Below the pieces are notes generated by a model. The model did not search any database, was not told where the DNA came from, and saw only the letters and a list, made by a program, of their open reading frames with translations. Positions 10,560 to 20,958 of a DNA stretch of 64,000 bases are shown in pieces. The DNA is taken from positions 1 through 64,000 of the forward strand of contig VXIS01000190.1 in NCBI GenBank assembly GCA_008704415.1. Reading direction: 5' to 3'. Every line of letters begins with the position of its first letter. Within the stretch, counting starts at the first letter, position 1. The position numbers and the translations under genes were made by a program. The DNA comes from Sphaerosporella brunnea (Eukaryota > Ascomycota > Pezizomycetes > Pezizales > Pyronemataceae).

Positions 10560-12190
10560 ATGAAGAGGCTTAGCTTCAGAATCGGAACCCGATTTGCGGG
10601 CTTGGTGATCGTCACTGTGGCCATAAAAATCTCAATCCTCCAACCGCCTCCTTCTTCACGGTAACGGGCTTGATGTACTCCGAAGCCAGCTTCCATGCCC
10701 ACCTCAGGACGTAAGCCGCCATCTTGCCAAAACACGGCATCAACGCACCATGCGAGTTCGGGCCCACGGCAATGAAGTAGCTGGGCATCTCGGGCGGGAA
10801 AACTGCCAAATACCCCTCAGAATCCGTCTCCCACAAATCCTCAAGACGTACTCCGTTACGAGCGGTTGTCCAGTGAGAATGCCGGGCAACTTCATAACGC
10901 ATAGCGCATATCTCAACGTCCAGTTCAACGTCTCACCACTACTCATGACGATCCCCATGGATGTGATCCGCGCTATTTCTCCGAATATGGGGGAGGTGTT
11001 GTCTTCAATCAAGGCCTCGAGATACCCAGGACCAGGCGTGATACGGCGGCAGCCAACCGCGAACTTTGGGGTCAGCTTGGAGATAAGCTCTGGTTTTTTC
11101 TGCACCTTGGAGGCCATATATTCCACCGCGCCTTTGGCTACGGTCTTCTGATTTCGCCATCCTTTTGCCATACCGCCTACACCTTGTCGAAGCTGTTCCC
11201 CATCTGTGCTCGGAAGTCTCAAAGCGCTTTTGGGTCTTTTTCTGTTCTTAGGTGTCTATAATCATCAACGCTTGGCCAAAAAGCGAATTGGAGGGGAGGT
11301 GTTAGATTCGAAGTTGCCTCCCGGCCCATCGGGAGTGAGGTGCGCAAGAAACCCGGGAACTACCCATGTAGGCCCGCGGAGGAAGTTGTAAAGCTGCCCC
11401 TCGTCTCACATGAGCTTTTGCAGCTGCGGCAAAACTTACATCCCTGAGCTTCCGTTGCCGATAACTCCTACACGCTTCCCCTTCAAGTTATAAGCATGAT
11501 CCCAGCGAGCCGTGCACAATCAATCCCTCAAGCGGCTCGATCCCCGGGATTTTTAGGCACAGGGGGGTGCCATTTCCCATCAGCCCTCCCAGCACCATCA
11601 CCCGCACAGCACAAAAGAACCCACATACCTCAACAGCCCCGAACCACCCACAAAAACATCGCAGCGGTTTTCAAAGACCTCGCCAGACTGTAGGTTTTCG
11701 ACGGTGGTCCTCCATTTCCCATCGCATATGTCATATCCACGACATTCGACGAAAACTTGATGTGCTCTCGTAACTCGTATTTATATTCCTCGATCTCGGC
11801 TCCTTCCGCATAGAATCTACTCCGCCGAGGGTTCGGCTCGGATGGAAAGCTGTGGAGATGCTGTTTTGGTCAGCCTGGCCCTTCCTTCCTCCCCTAAAAT
11901 CCCAAGGAAGGAAAAAGATACCGCTGGAACATCACATGCGATCCCAGAGTAGGTATCTACCAACCAAGTGCCGCCGGCTTCATGCTACTCAAATCCGCAG
12001 CGAATACCGAAGAAAAGAGGGAAAGAAGGAAGCGAACATTCTTCTCATGGATCTGTAAATCGATCCATTCACCAGCTCCTTGAAGCTGGTGCTGGACCTC
12101 GTGAGCCAGGATCAGGCCGTTGATGCCAGCCCGGTGAATTTCGGTCTGGCCTCGAGCTGCTGGAGTATTTTCTTCGAGCTCAGCCGCGAA
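10560..12190 (-). pseudogene. Baeyer-Villiger-type flavin monooxygenase, decayed
   Basis: Read on the minus strand, the pieces follow the BVMO order: FAD Rossmann remnant AGINGLILAHEVQHQLQ (about 12160-12100), GGTWLVDTYSGIACDVP (about 11990-11930), FYAEGAEIEEYKYELREHI (about 11810-11750), ENRCDVFVGGSGLL (about 11670-11630), IPGIEPLEG, the NADPH motif GKRVGVIGNGSSG (about 11490-11450), GCRRITPGPGYLEAL (about 11050-11010), and C-terminal LWETDSEGYLAVFPPEMPSY then FIAVGPNSHG. The pieces lie in different frames: frameshifts occur near 11710, 11520, 10900 and 10650, with a stop in EDFYGHSD. Introns alone do not explain these shifts. Intact relatives oxygenate ketones or steroids with FAD and NADPH, often in secondary-metabolite pathways. 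The family call is firm from the ordered motifs; the exact substrate cannot be told. Confidence 0.82.
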
Positions 12191-13547
12191 AATCGGTTTC
12201 CAGACTAATGAGTCAACCTCGAGCTATATTCCGAGTCAGTGTCTATCACTCGATTTAATTGAATACTCATTGTTACCCGCTTGCCTTTGAAATGTGCCAC
12301 TTTGATGATCATCAGACAGAAGATTTAGGTATTTTAGATTTCCCCAGGGGATATCCCGAGCACCAAGGCCCTCCGCATTAATGTCCCCTCATCCGTCAAC
12401 AGCTCCACAGACCCCTGGTGGAAATGGGTGTAACCGTAACAATAGTTGGGGATTTTGTCGCCGCACAACTGAATACTCTCACATCCTCAATTCTCCGTGA
12501 AGAGGGTCTCCCGTTCATAGCGGAAGAAGTGCATGAGACCTTCCGAAATCGGACAAGCTTGGTTGCGATGAGTCTACCGTAATGCGTACATGCAGGCGGC
12601 AAGTCTGGCACAGCGCGGAAACCGTCCATGGCTCACTCGTTTCAGAGACTCCATCCGCGGTAGAGGGTTCTATGTTGATTTCAGATTGGACTGGTGTTTG
12701 TGGGGCAGCTGCTTGGCGACGACGGACTCGTGGCGGCTCACAGAGAACATTTCGACCCATCGCATAGGGTAGGTTTGCGAAGAGACGAGTGGGGATTTTT
12801 CTTGTAAGCAGCATACAGCTCTTTAGACGACTATGCGGGCAGCAGATGCACACAAAGGGGGGTTAAGATTACCAGGCCGGTTTGCGGGGCAGCAGCACCA
12901 GCAAGCATGCTTGTAAAGGATATCGCAGAGAATCCAAACAGAAGAGATCAAGGGAAGGTGAGATTAGAGTTTACAGCAAATAAGATGCGCGAAACAACGT
13001 GGTAGCGGCTGACGATGCGAAGAATGAAAGATTTATGGATCGTATCCTGGGTCGATGGTCCACTTTTTTGGAACTGCTGGATAAGGTGGAGGACTTCAAG
13101 ATTGTGTATCGATCGGTGAACCGTTTCCGGTTTACTGGTGATGGCTGAACGAAGAGAGAGAGGAATGGCGAGGACTTGACGTGGTGGATGGAGAAGTAAG
13201 TGGGCTTTGGCTAGTTTGATGTGGTTTCCTTGTACAAAGCGGTTGTAATCATGAGATATCAACCATCCGCCTTCCCACAGGCAAGGCCATGGTCGTGGTT
13301 ACGACGGGCCAATCACCACACTACTACACAATGAATCGTCGCGAAGCAACAACAGCAACAACAGGCAAAAGAGCGCACATGTCTAGCTATCCGCTATGTA
13401 ATCCCCTGCAGAACCTCGGCTTGGACCTCGGCACGCTTACAAAGCTCGTGTCCCACAGATCCTGCCCATAAGGACAGCTCAAATCCCACAACTCCAGTAC
13501 TCAGACGCAATAAACATCTTTCCGCCTTCAATTGACTCAGTATCGCC
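12191..13547. other. Region after the BVMO relic; possible further coding remnants
   Basis: At about 12415-12585 (+) a stop-free run VEMGVTVTIVGDFVAAQLN then LREEGLPFIAEEVHETF has coding-like composition but no start, and ends at a stop. At 12948-13262 (-) another open run begins MISHDYNRFVQGNHIKLAK. Neither is recognised. TGACTCA at about 13530 is just upstream of the GST-like start. Confidence 0.35.
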
Positions 13548-14510
13548 ATGTCAGCCCCGAAGCCCATACTCTATCACTACCATTTCTCCCCTTATGCCCA
13601 CAAAATCAGCTACTATCTCACTCTGCGTTCTCTCCCCTTCTTTACCGTGCCCCAGCCACCCGTTCTGCCTCGCCCAGATCTTGCGCTCTTGGGCATAACA
13701 TACCGACGCATCCCCCTCCTCGCCCTTGGCAATGTAGTGTATGCCGACACGCCGCTGATCCTAGCGGAGCTGGAGCAGCGGTTCCCAGACGGTGCGCTAG
13801 GCGGAGGCGAGGAAGCAAAAACATGGGCAAAATGGAGCGACAAAGTCTTCCGAAGTGCGGTTGGGTGCATACCCGCCAATGCGGTGACTGGGAGCGAGGC
13901 GTTCAGGAAAGACCGAGAAGATTTTCAGGGGAGGGCGCTGCCTGCTGGAGCTGCGGCAGCAAACCGACCACGAGCGCTGGCGGGGCTGGCGAAGGGGTTC
14001 GAGAAGGTTGAGGATACGCTGAAGGATGGACGAGACTGGATCATGAGTGGGAAGGTTACGCTGGCGGATGTTAACGGTTCCTCATCTTATCCCCTGAGAA
14101 CTCGAGGGTTTGCTGATGGAGTTGTAGCGGTGTGGGTGTTGGAATGGATGATCAACCTCCAGGGCGCCCTGGAGGGATCGGATATCACCAAGGAGAAATA
14201 CCCGCTCACATTTGCGTGGGTAGAACGGTTCTTAGGGTGCATGGGAAAGATAGCCCGTGGGGATTTGATCACTGGGGAGCAGGCGAAGGCCATGATTCTT
14301 GCAGAAGCCGAGGAAGAGAAGGCGGGAGATACGGCGAAGGTAACGCCGGTGGACACGGGTCGTAACCATCCACAGTTTGGTAGATTGGTTGCGTGCGAGG
14401 GCGGGCGAGTGATACTAGAGGTTACGCCATCGGAGGAGAGCAGGACTGTTAAGGTTGTCTTTCCGGAGGACGGATTTGAGGTTGCAACGGCAGATGCTGC
14501 AAAGCTGTAG
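13548..14510 (+). CDS. Glutathione S-transferase-like protein
   Basis: The N-terminus MSAPKPILYHYHFSPYAHKI carries the thioredoxin-like GST fold start, with SPYAHKI in the glutathione-binding position and VVYADTPLILAELEQRFP as the family 'D/ES-T-I' region. A helical C-terminal domain and a small extra C-terminal domain follow, as in ~300-residue fungal GST-domain proteins. A 51-nt intron at 14077-14127 is likely: removing it gives LADVNAVWVLEWM, as expected after the conserved LAD motif, and 303 residues. Its donor is unusual (GTTCCT), and because 51 is divisible by three the unspliced frame stays open (320 residues). Glutathione conjugation is inferred only; the catalytic residue is not the usual Tyr. 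TGACTCA (Gcn4/CpcA type) lies about 15 nt before the ATG. Confidence 0.8.
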   Translation: MSAPKPILYHYHFSPYAHKISYYLTLRSLPFFTVPQPPVLPRPDLALLGITYRRIPLLALGNVVYADTPLILAELEQRFPDGALGGGEEAKTWAKWSDKVFRSAVGCIPANAVTGSEAFRKDREDFQGRALPAGAAAANRPRALAGLAKGFEKVEDTLKDGRDWIMSGKVTLADVNGSSSYPLRTRGFADGVVAVWVLEWMINLQGALEGSDITKEKYPLTFAWVERFLGCMGKIARGDLITGEQAKAMILAEAEEEKAGDTAKVTPVDTGRNHPQFGRLVACEGGRVILEVTPSEESRTVKVVFPEDGFEVATADAAKL

Positions 14511-15813
14511 TTAGTTGGCGATGAAGAAAGGTGATCGAGCGACCAAGCCGCAAAAGCAGTGTTCGACGTGCTATGGCGAACAGATGGCTTTCAGTTTAGT
14601 TTGCATAGGTAGCAATTGTTTGGCCAGCCAATGGAGATCTGTAGAACAGTATGTGCACTCAAGGTCTAGAATCTACTCACATGATGCGCATGGGCAGCCC
14701 TACGGCCACAGAAACCGGGGAGATCTGGAAGAAGACACTCTAAAAACGCAACGACATGGACTAAGTGCAGTAGCGGGGTTTACAGAGGACTTTGCACTTG
14801 TTTTTCTAGATGACGCTCAGTCTGTGGGTTTAGACCGTGAACACGTTGCGTGCAAGGATTGAAATATCTGCGCATGAAAGTCCCACCCAAACCCAGGGTG
14901 TTTGGCAGCAGAACCTCAAGCCGCGCCTTCTCATTGCCTGCGTACGCCCGCGCTATTTTCTTCAACTCGGAGGTTTCAGGGAGGTTTCGCAGTTATTTCC
15001 CAGACATCTCGTGCGCCTGCAGAATGCGGGTACTGCATGCAGATATCTCAGATATACAGAGGGGTTTTGCTGCAGCGCGATCCGGCTATGCACCAAACCA
15101 TACGTATACTCGCTCTCTCCATTCTCTCGACGCGTACCCTCGTGCAACGTGCACCGCAGCCAATCAACGGCCGCATGCCTGCGTTGTCCGGTGCAGGCGG
15201 ATATCTAGCGTTTCCGACAAATAACATCGCGACGCTTGGGATAAGAAATGACCGTTTCGTGCATATGCGTGACTTTTATATGCGAAAATGGCGATATCCG
15301 ACGCCGCAAAACCTTCTTATTATCCCGGTAATAACGCAGTTTAAACAGAGGGGAGCGGCGACACGAATGTGAGGCGAGCGAGATAAGCTAATCCGTCTCA
15401 TTCGCCCACGCACGTTTGGTTTCATGCACCCATAGACTTCAATTGTCCTCCAAAAACAGGCATGGCTCCTATTTCCAGCATACCTCCCAGCTTTGATTTC
15501 CCTGCGTCACGAGGGCCAAAAATTGAAAGTGCGTGCTTAACCGTCTCCATGTTGTCGATCATTCCTTCTTTTGGCGCATACAGCTCCGGTTGCTGACTCA
15601 CGCCTAGCAGCGGGCAGTGGTGTCTAAATCTTGAAGACTTCCCGGCTCCACGGCTGATCGTGCCTGATTGCCTGCCGCCCTCCGCTGCCCTGTGGAATCA
15701 ACCATGCCGCGCCTGCAATTGTTCTCTTCCTAGGTTTTGACTCCTTCAACCCAATTTCTCTCCTGGCAACACTCAAGAGTCAAGACCAACCCGGCACACA
15801 AGACGTCAGCACC
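14511..15813. other. Intergenic region between GST-like gene and ceramidase
   Basis: About 1.3 kb on which several overlapping + strand frames (14515-15372) are open, but none has a recognisable product or clear start context. The last 100 bp before 15814 are the likely 5' UTR of the ceramidase. Confidence 0.5.
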
Positions 15814-17009
15814 ATGACGATTCACTCTCAGATTCTGAACGCGCTTTACTCGGTAGTGCAGCGACTGCCGAGTATCCACTACGGCGAAGAAAAGTTCAAC
15901 CGCTGGGGCCCCATAACCGCGACGTTAAAGTATATCCCCCGCAACTGCATTATTTGCAATCCGATCTACAGAGCTGATCCCGTTCGTCAGCTGGTGCGAG
16001 GAGGACTATGTTGTCACAGAATGTATCTCAGATCTCTTTTTAGTGTTTATCTGGAGGTATTCAGGGAGCTAGCTAACGCTCTGCAAACAGACTGCGCGGA
16101 AATCGTGAACTCGATAACGAACCTCATATTCATATATCTCTCACTCAAGGGCATGCGAAATTGCTATAAAGAGGGCCATGACACCGTATTCTTCATTTCA
16201 TTCTTGGGGCTCTTCGCGGTTGGCGTTGGCAGCTTTCTGTTCCACTCGACGCTGTGGTGTAAGTTTCTCCACACAAACAGCTGTGGGGTGCTAATCGATC
16301 CTGGGGAACAGATTCTATGCAGCTCGTAGACGAGCTTAGTATGATCTACACCACCTGTTTGATGGTCTGGGGTGTGTAAATTACTTCTTCAGCGGGAGCG
16401 AATTAAGTTGCACACTTTGCTGACGCGCGTTCCTCAGCCTCATTTTCGCACGGGCGCTCCCTCCTCTACGCTACCTTCTGCGGCGTTGTCCTTTCCTCCA
16501 TCGCCGGCGGCGTCTCGGTCTACTACCACTACCTACAAGACCCTACTTTCCACCAGAATGCATTTGCGCTGTTGACCGTGGGGATCCTGTTGCGCTCGTT
16601 CTTCATGATGGAGTGGTATGTGCGCGAAAACGATCCAGTGTCCGTCAACCGCATGTGGAAGATGGTCACTTGGGGCGTCGCGGTATTCTTGACCGGCTTT
16701 GGCCTCTGGAACCTGGATAATGCATACTGCAGCTCTTTGCGTTCGTGGAGACGCAGCGTTGGAATGCCGTGGGGAATGTTATCCGAGGGCCATGGTTGGT
16801 GGCATTTGCTCACAGGATGTGGCGCTTATTATGAGCTGGTCTATGGCATCTACTTGAGGTACTGCCTAGACAGACGCCAGAACGAATACAAGCTCGTGTG
16901 GCCCTCCATTTTCAGCTTGCCATCCGTCGAGCGGTGGATGCCGGGGGAGAGGGGGGAGTTCTTGGAGAAACATGCAAATGGGAGTGTGAATGAGAAAAAA
17001 AGGGTGTAG
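15814..17009 (+). CDS. Alkaline ceramidase (YPC1/YDC1, ACER family)
   Basis: Five exons, 15814..15929, 15991..16022, 16091..16258, 16312..16371 and 16438..17009, encode 315 residues, the usual length. Junctions restore the family signature: RWGPITATLNWCEEDYVVTE, then YCAEIVNSITNLIFIYLSLK. The Zn-dependent catalytic residues are visible: His in FLFHSTLWY, Asp in QLVDELSMIY, and the C-terminal pair in GHGWWH. About seven hydrophobic segments are spread through the protein. Family knowledge: these ER/Golgi enzymes hydrolyse (phyto/dihydro)ceramide to sphingoid base and fatty acid, and can run in reverse. Sequence alone does not decide between phytoceramide and dihydroceramide preference. Four short introns in the 5' half and none in the last 190 codons. 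Confidence 0.93.
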
Positions 17010-18237
17010 AGGATCGGAATACCTTGGATTGTTTATTTTCTGCGATATTTTGGGGAGCACAGCGACATCGCAGGCAGAAAAGACAGGAGGAGAATCATGT
17101 GTACAAGTCAGAGTGGTAGTATCTAACTAGATTTTGATGTACATCGACGTTTGATTCCAATCTCCCTGCATCTTGCTATTCCGTGTTAGAGAAGATATCA
17201 ATATTCATCTTGCCGAGTTCAAAAATCCTCCCCACGCGCCACCACAGCGATAAAAAAAGGGGAAAACGGCTCTCGGAATGCATAGACAGTGGATGAGTGC
17301 AATTGCGTGAAGACCCGCCTCCGGGTGCCCGGAAAACATGATCGAGCTCGACTCGGGAGATATGTTTTTTTTTTTTTTTTTTTGTTTTTTGTTTTGTTTT
17401 GTGATATCTCCACATGTACTAGAGTACTATACAGCAGCAGCAAAAGGATGAAGTACTTACCTACCAGCTTGCGTTGCGGGGCTTGGAGAGGGCTCAGCCT
17501 GGTCCTTGAATCGATAAGCATATCCAAGCAGGGGTTGTTGGACCTCAGATGGTCCGTGCGTCATGAATTGTATGAATTGTGGGGCTGATAAATCAGAAGC
17601 AGCTCATACCTCTTGTAAAATAGTGATAATAGAAGAGAAAATTTCATCCAATGTCTTTCCGTACGCTCTGCGATATCGCTAGCACCATGGACCTATCCTA
17701 CTCCACTTCAGCGGCTGGCGGTACCAATGACTCTTGCTGCTCCAGCTCGTTAGGAGGCAAATGGCCCTATCCACATCCGATGCGAGGTTGGGAGAAGTGA
17801 AAAAAGACCCCTTCTGCCAAGACCGCATCTAGCCTTTTTTCAGTCAAGGGCGGCGGGATTTCGCTGGCATTTGAACCAACCACAAAAACCTTAGAACCAC
17901 CCCAACTGGAAGCACCCCTTTCATCATCCTTCCTCCCTTCTCCTGCTCCCACATCTTTCATCTCCTCCACTTTCACCTTCATCTCACGACCATCATCACC
18001 TGTACCCCCGTGCTTGTTTATCCCATCCCTCATCCTTAATCCTACGGTACGTTATACCAGTCTCACCTAACCTTGCCCCCCGTCACAACCCCGCGCGTTG
18101 GCTTTGTTTTTATTTTTTCTTTGCCTTGCCACCAACCAACCCACACGCGTCGCCCCACAAACTTTGTTCATCTCGCGATCAACACGACATAGCTTCGAAG
18201 CTCGACCTGCTAACTTTGCTGCAGTAAATAAATCAAC
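17010..18237. other. Ceramidase 3' UTR and beta-tubulin promoter
   Basis: About 1.2 kb without a gene. It has a poly-T run (17365-17382). From about 17900 a C/T-rich tract (CTCCTCCACTTTCACC..) resembles the promoter/5' UTR of highly expressed fungal genes. An ACGCGT box lies at 18145-18150, about 90 bp before the tubulin start. Confidence 0.6.
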
Positions 18238-19844
18238 ATGCGTGAAATTTTGCATATCCAGACCGGCCAGTGTGTAAGTTTTCCGAACAGCTAGATGCAT
18301 CTCGCCGGATGCGCACGCTCCGCCGCGCGATGTCTGCGAACTGGTGCTGACAGCCCCCCAGGGTAACCAGATTGGTGCCTCCTTCTGGCAGACCATCTCC
18401 GGTGAGCACGGTCTCGATGGATCCGGTGTGTAAGTAGACCATTCATCTCCCGGCGACGATTTCTCTCGATGGGCATTGACACGGTGGCGACTGCAGCTAC
18501 AATGGAACGAGCGACCTCCAGCTCGAGCGCATGAACGTGTACTTCAACGAGGCTGCCGGCAACAAGTACGTTCCTCGTGCCGTCCTCGTCGACTTGGAGC
18601 CAGGTACCATGGACGCCGTCCGTGCTGGTCCTTTCGGTCAGCTCTTCCGTCCTGACAACTTCGTCTTCGGACAGTCCGGTGCCGGTAACAACTGGGCGAA
18701 GGGTCACTACACTGAGGGTGCCGAGCTTGTCGACCAGGTTTTGGACGTCGTCCGTCGTGAGGCCGAGGGATGCGACTGCCTCCAGGGTTTCCAGATCACC
18801 CACTCCCTCGGTGGTGGTACTGGTGCCGGTATGGGTACCCTCTTGATCTCCAAGATCCGTGAGGAGTTCCCCGACCGTATGATGGCCACCTTCTCCGTCG
18901 TTCCTTCCCCCAAGGTTTCCGACACCGTCGTTGAGCCTTACAACGCCACTCTATCCGTCCACCAGCTTGGTAAGTTTTCGAAACAACTCCTTTTTGCGGC
19001 GCATTGCCTAACCTCCTGCCAGTCGAGAACTCCGACGAGACCTTCTGTATCGATAACGAGGCTTTGTACGACATCTGCATGCGTACTCTCAAGCTGGCCT
19101 CCCCCTCCTACGGTGACTTGAACCACCTCGTCTCCGCCGTCATGTCCGGTGTCACCACCTGTCTGCGTTTCCCCGGTCAGCTGAACTCTGACCTCCGCAA
19201 GTTGGCCGTCAACATGGTTCCTTTCCCTCGTCTCCACTTCTTCATGGTCGGATTCGCTCCTCTTACTTCCCGGGGCGCCCACTCTTTCCGCGCCGTCACC
19301 GTTCCTGAGCTCACTCAGCAAATGTATGACCCCAAGAACATGATGGCTGCTTCCGACTTCCGCAACGGTCGCTACCTGACCTGCTCTGCCATCTTCCGTG
19401 GAAAGGTCTCCATGAAGGAGGTTGAGGATCAGATGCGCAACGTGCAGAACAAGAACTCTTCCTACTTCGTTGAATGGATCCCCAACAACGTGCAGACTGC
19501 TCTCTGCTCGATCCCTCCCCGTGGATTGAAGATGAGCTCTACCTTCGTTGGTAACTCCACCTCCATCCAGGAGCTGTTCAAGCGTGTCGGAGACCAGTTC
19601 TCTGCCATGTTCAGGCGTAAGGCTTTCTTGCATTGGTACACTAGCGAGGGTATGGACGAGATGTAAGTTTTCCAATCCAACCGATGGTCTGGATGCAATT
19701 GACTGACCAAACCGCAGGGAGTTCACTGAGGCTGAGTCCAACATGAACGATCTCGTTTCTGAGTACCAGCAGTACCAGGATGCCTCCGTCTCTGACGACG
19801 AGGGCGAGGCTTATGAGGAGGAGCTCCCCGCTGAGGAGGAGTAA
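18238..19844 (+). CDS. tub2/benA: Beta-tubulin
   Basis: Five exons, 18238..18273, 18362..18429, 18497..18969, 19023..19662 and 19718..19844, encode exactly 447 residues. MREI, the autoregulation tetrapeptide, starts the protein. The tubulin GTP-binding signature GGGTGAGMG is at residues 140-148, and the acidic tail ends EEELPAEEE. Residues known from fungal benzimidazole resistance are wild type: His6, Tyr50, Phe167, Glu198, Phe200. The gene is therefore predicted to encode a drug-sensitive target. Tubulin heterodimerises with alpha-tubulin to build microtubules. Codon use is strongly biased to C-ending codons (CTC, TCC, GTC), consistent with high expression. Four introns, three of them in the first third, are typical of Pezizomycotina tub2. 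Confidence 0.99.
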
Positions 19845-20958
19845 ACGAGGGTTGCGTAATGATACCAAAATGTGGCATTTATTGGGAATGGGCATCGTCA
19901 TGGGAAGGAGGGGTAGTGTCCTTGTAATTCGAGAAGGAACTTTATTCCAATTGGGTTCCTAGACGTTGTGCTTTGTGCCTCGTGGTGCTTCCTTGTTTCT
20001 CTTCTTTTAATGAAGCGTGATGGTTCTTGGGTAATAAGGTCTTTTAACTAGTTTCTTCTACATCACGAATGCCTTCCTGTTCCCCTTGGCGAATTTTTAG
20101 GTTTTGTTCGCATAATGCCAAAAAGTGCTTAATCAACGGTTGTTTTCCTATCTACTCTACTCGGAGGCTTGAATCACGATACTTATCAAAAGCACTTGGT
20201 CACCGGCGGCCGCAATCAATCGTGGAGGATTGGGGATTGGTCAGCCAGATGCTGCCTCACTGTGGAGATACGAGCTCGCCGGTTGCCCAAACTTCCCGCC
20301 GACGGCTGGACACAACTTTAGAGGAAGGTTTGAAGCTGCTGGGCGCAGCTTTGGACGATTGATTCCGACTGAAGGACCGAAGACTGCCGACCCCACATCG
20401 GGATCAATATCATGATGTTCTCGCAGTTGCCGTCAGGGGACTGAGGTCGGAGATTCTCGCAGTTGCCGTTAGGGGACTGAGGTCGGAGATTCTCGCAGTT
20501 GCCGTTAGGGGACTGAGGTCGGAGATTCTCGCAGTTGCCGTTAGGGGACTGAGGTCGGGAATTCTCGCTGCTGCCAAATGCTTCATCGGGGGCTGGATAC
20601 AACGTTAGGGGATCGAAACAGATGGACACAACTTTAGAGGCTTAAATCGAGATTTCAATATTCTAAGGCCAGTCATGACCTTACCAGCGGAGTGATATCC
20701 CCGCAGAGCACACGCGCTGCTGCTGCGAGTGCTGCCACGCGACTTCCCTTTTAGGGCACGAAAATTTTAGCGCGACTTTGTTTGTTCGGCGAAAACCCCA
20801 CCTCGTAAAATCAAAACCCACCTTCTTCACCTTCTTCCCACCTTCATCCCTTCTTCCCACCTTCATCCCTTCTTCCCCTCTACATTCCGCTCGACCTTCT
20901 CATCCCACTTCCTAAACTATACCCAGTACCCCCATCTCTTTCAATTCATTCATACACA
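19845..20958. other. Tubulin 3' UTR, minisatellite, ARG1 promoter
   Basis: The stretch holds the tubulin 3' UTR, the 36-bp tandem repeat at 20418-20572, and a C/T-rich ARG1 leader (20820-20930, with a repeated CTTCTTCCCACCTTCATCCC). An 18-bp sequence beginning TGGACACAACTTTAGAGG occurs at about 20306 and again at about 20622, flanking the minisatellite. No gene seen. Confidence 0.6.
20418..20572. repeat. 36-bp minisatellite, four copies plus partial
   Basis: Units start at 20418, 20454, 20490 and 20526, with a degraded fifth from 20562. Copies are almost identical; the first has GTCAGG where the others have GTTAGG. The period is a multiple of three, so the minus strand stays open and would read as a 12-residue repeat RPQSPNGNCENL, but no gene context supports translation. 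Confidence 0.95.

Noticed and set aside
18145..18150. ACGCGT boxes near beta-tubulin (18145) and near the Byr4-like start (59553) as MBF sites
   Set aside because: ACGCGT occurs about as often as expected by chance in 64 kb, so position alone is weak evidence outside the replication-gene promoter.
20318..20629. Minus-strand ORF with 12-residue repeats RPQSPNGNCENL
   Set aside because: Produced by the 36-bp minisatellite; no start context, splice signals or homologue recognised.
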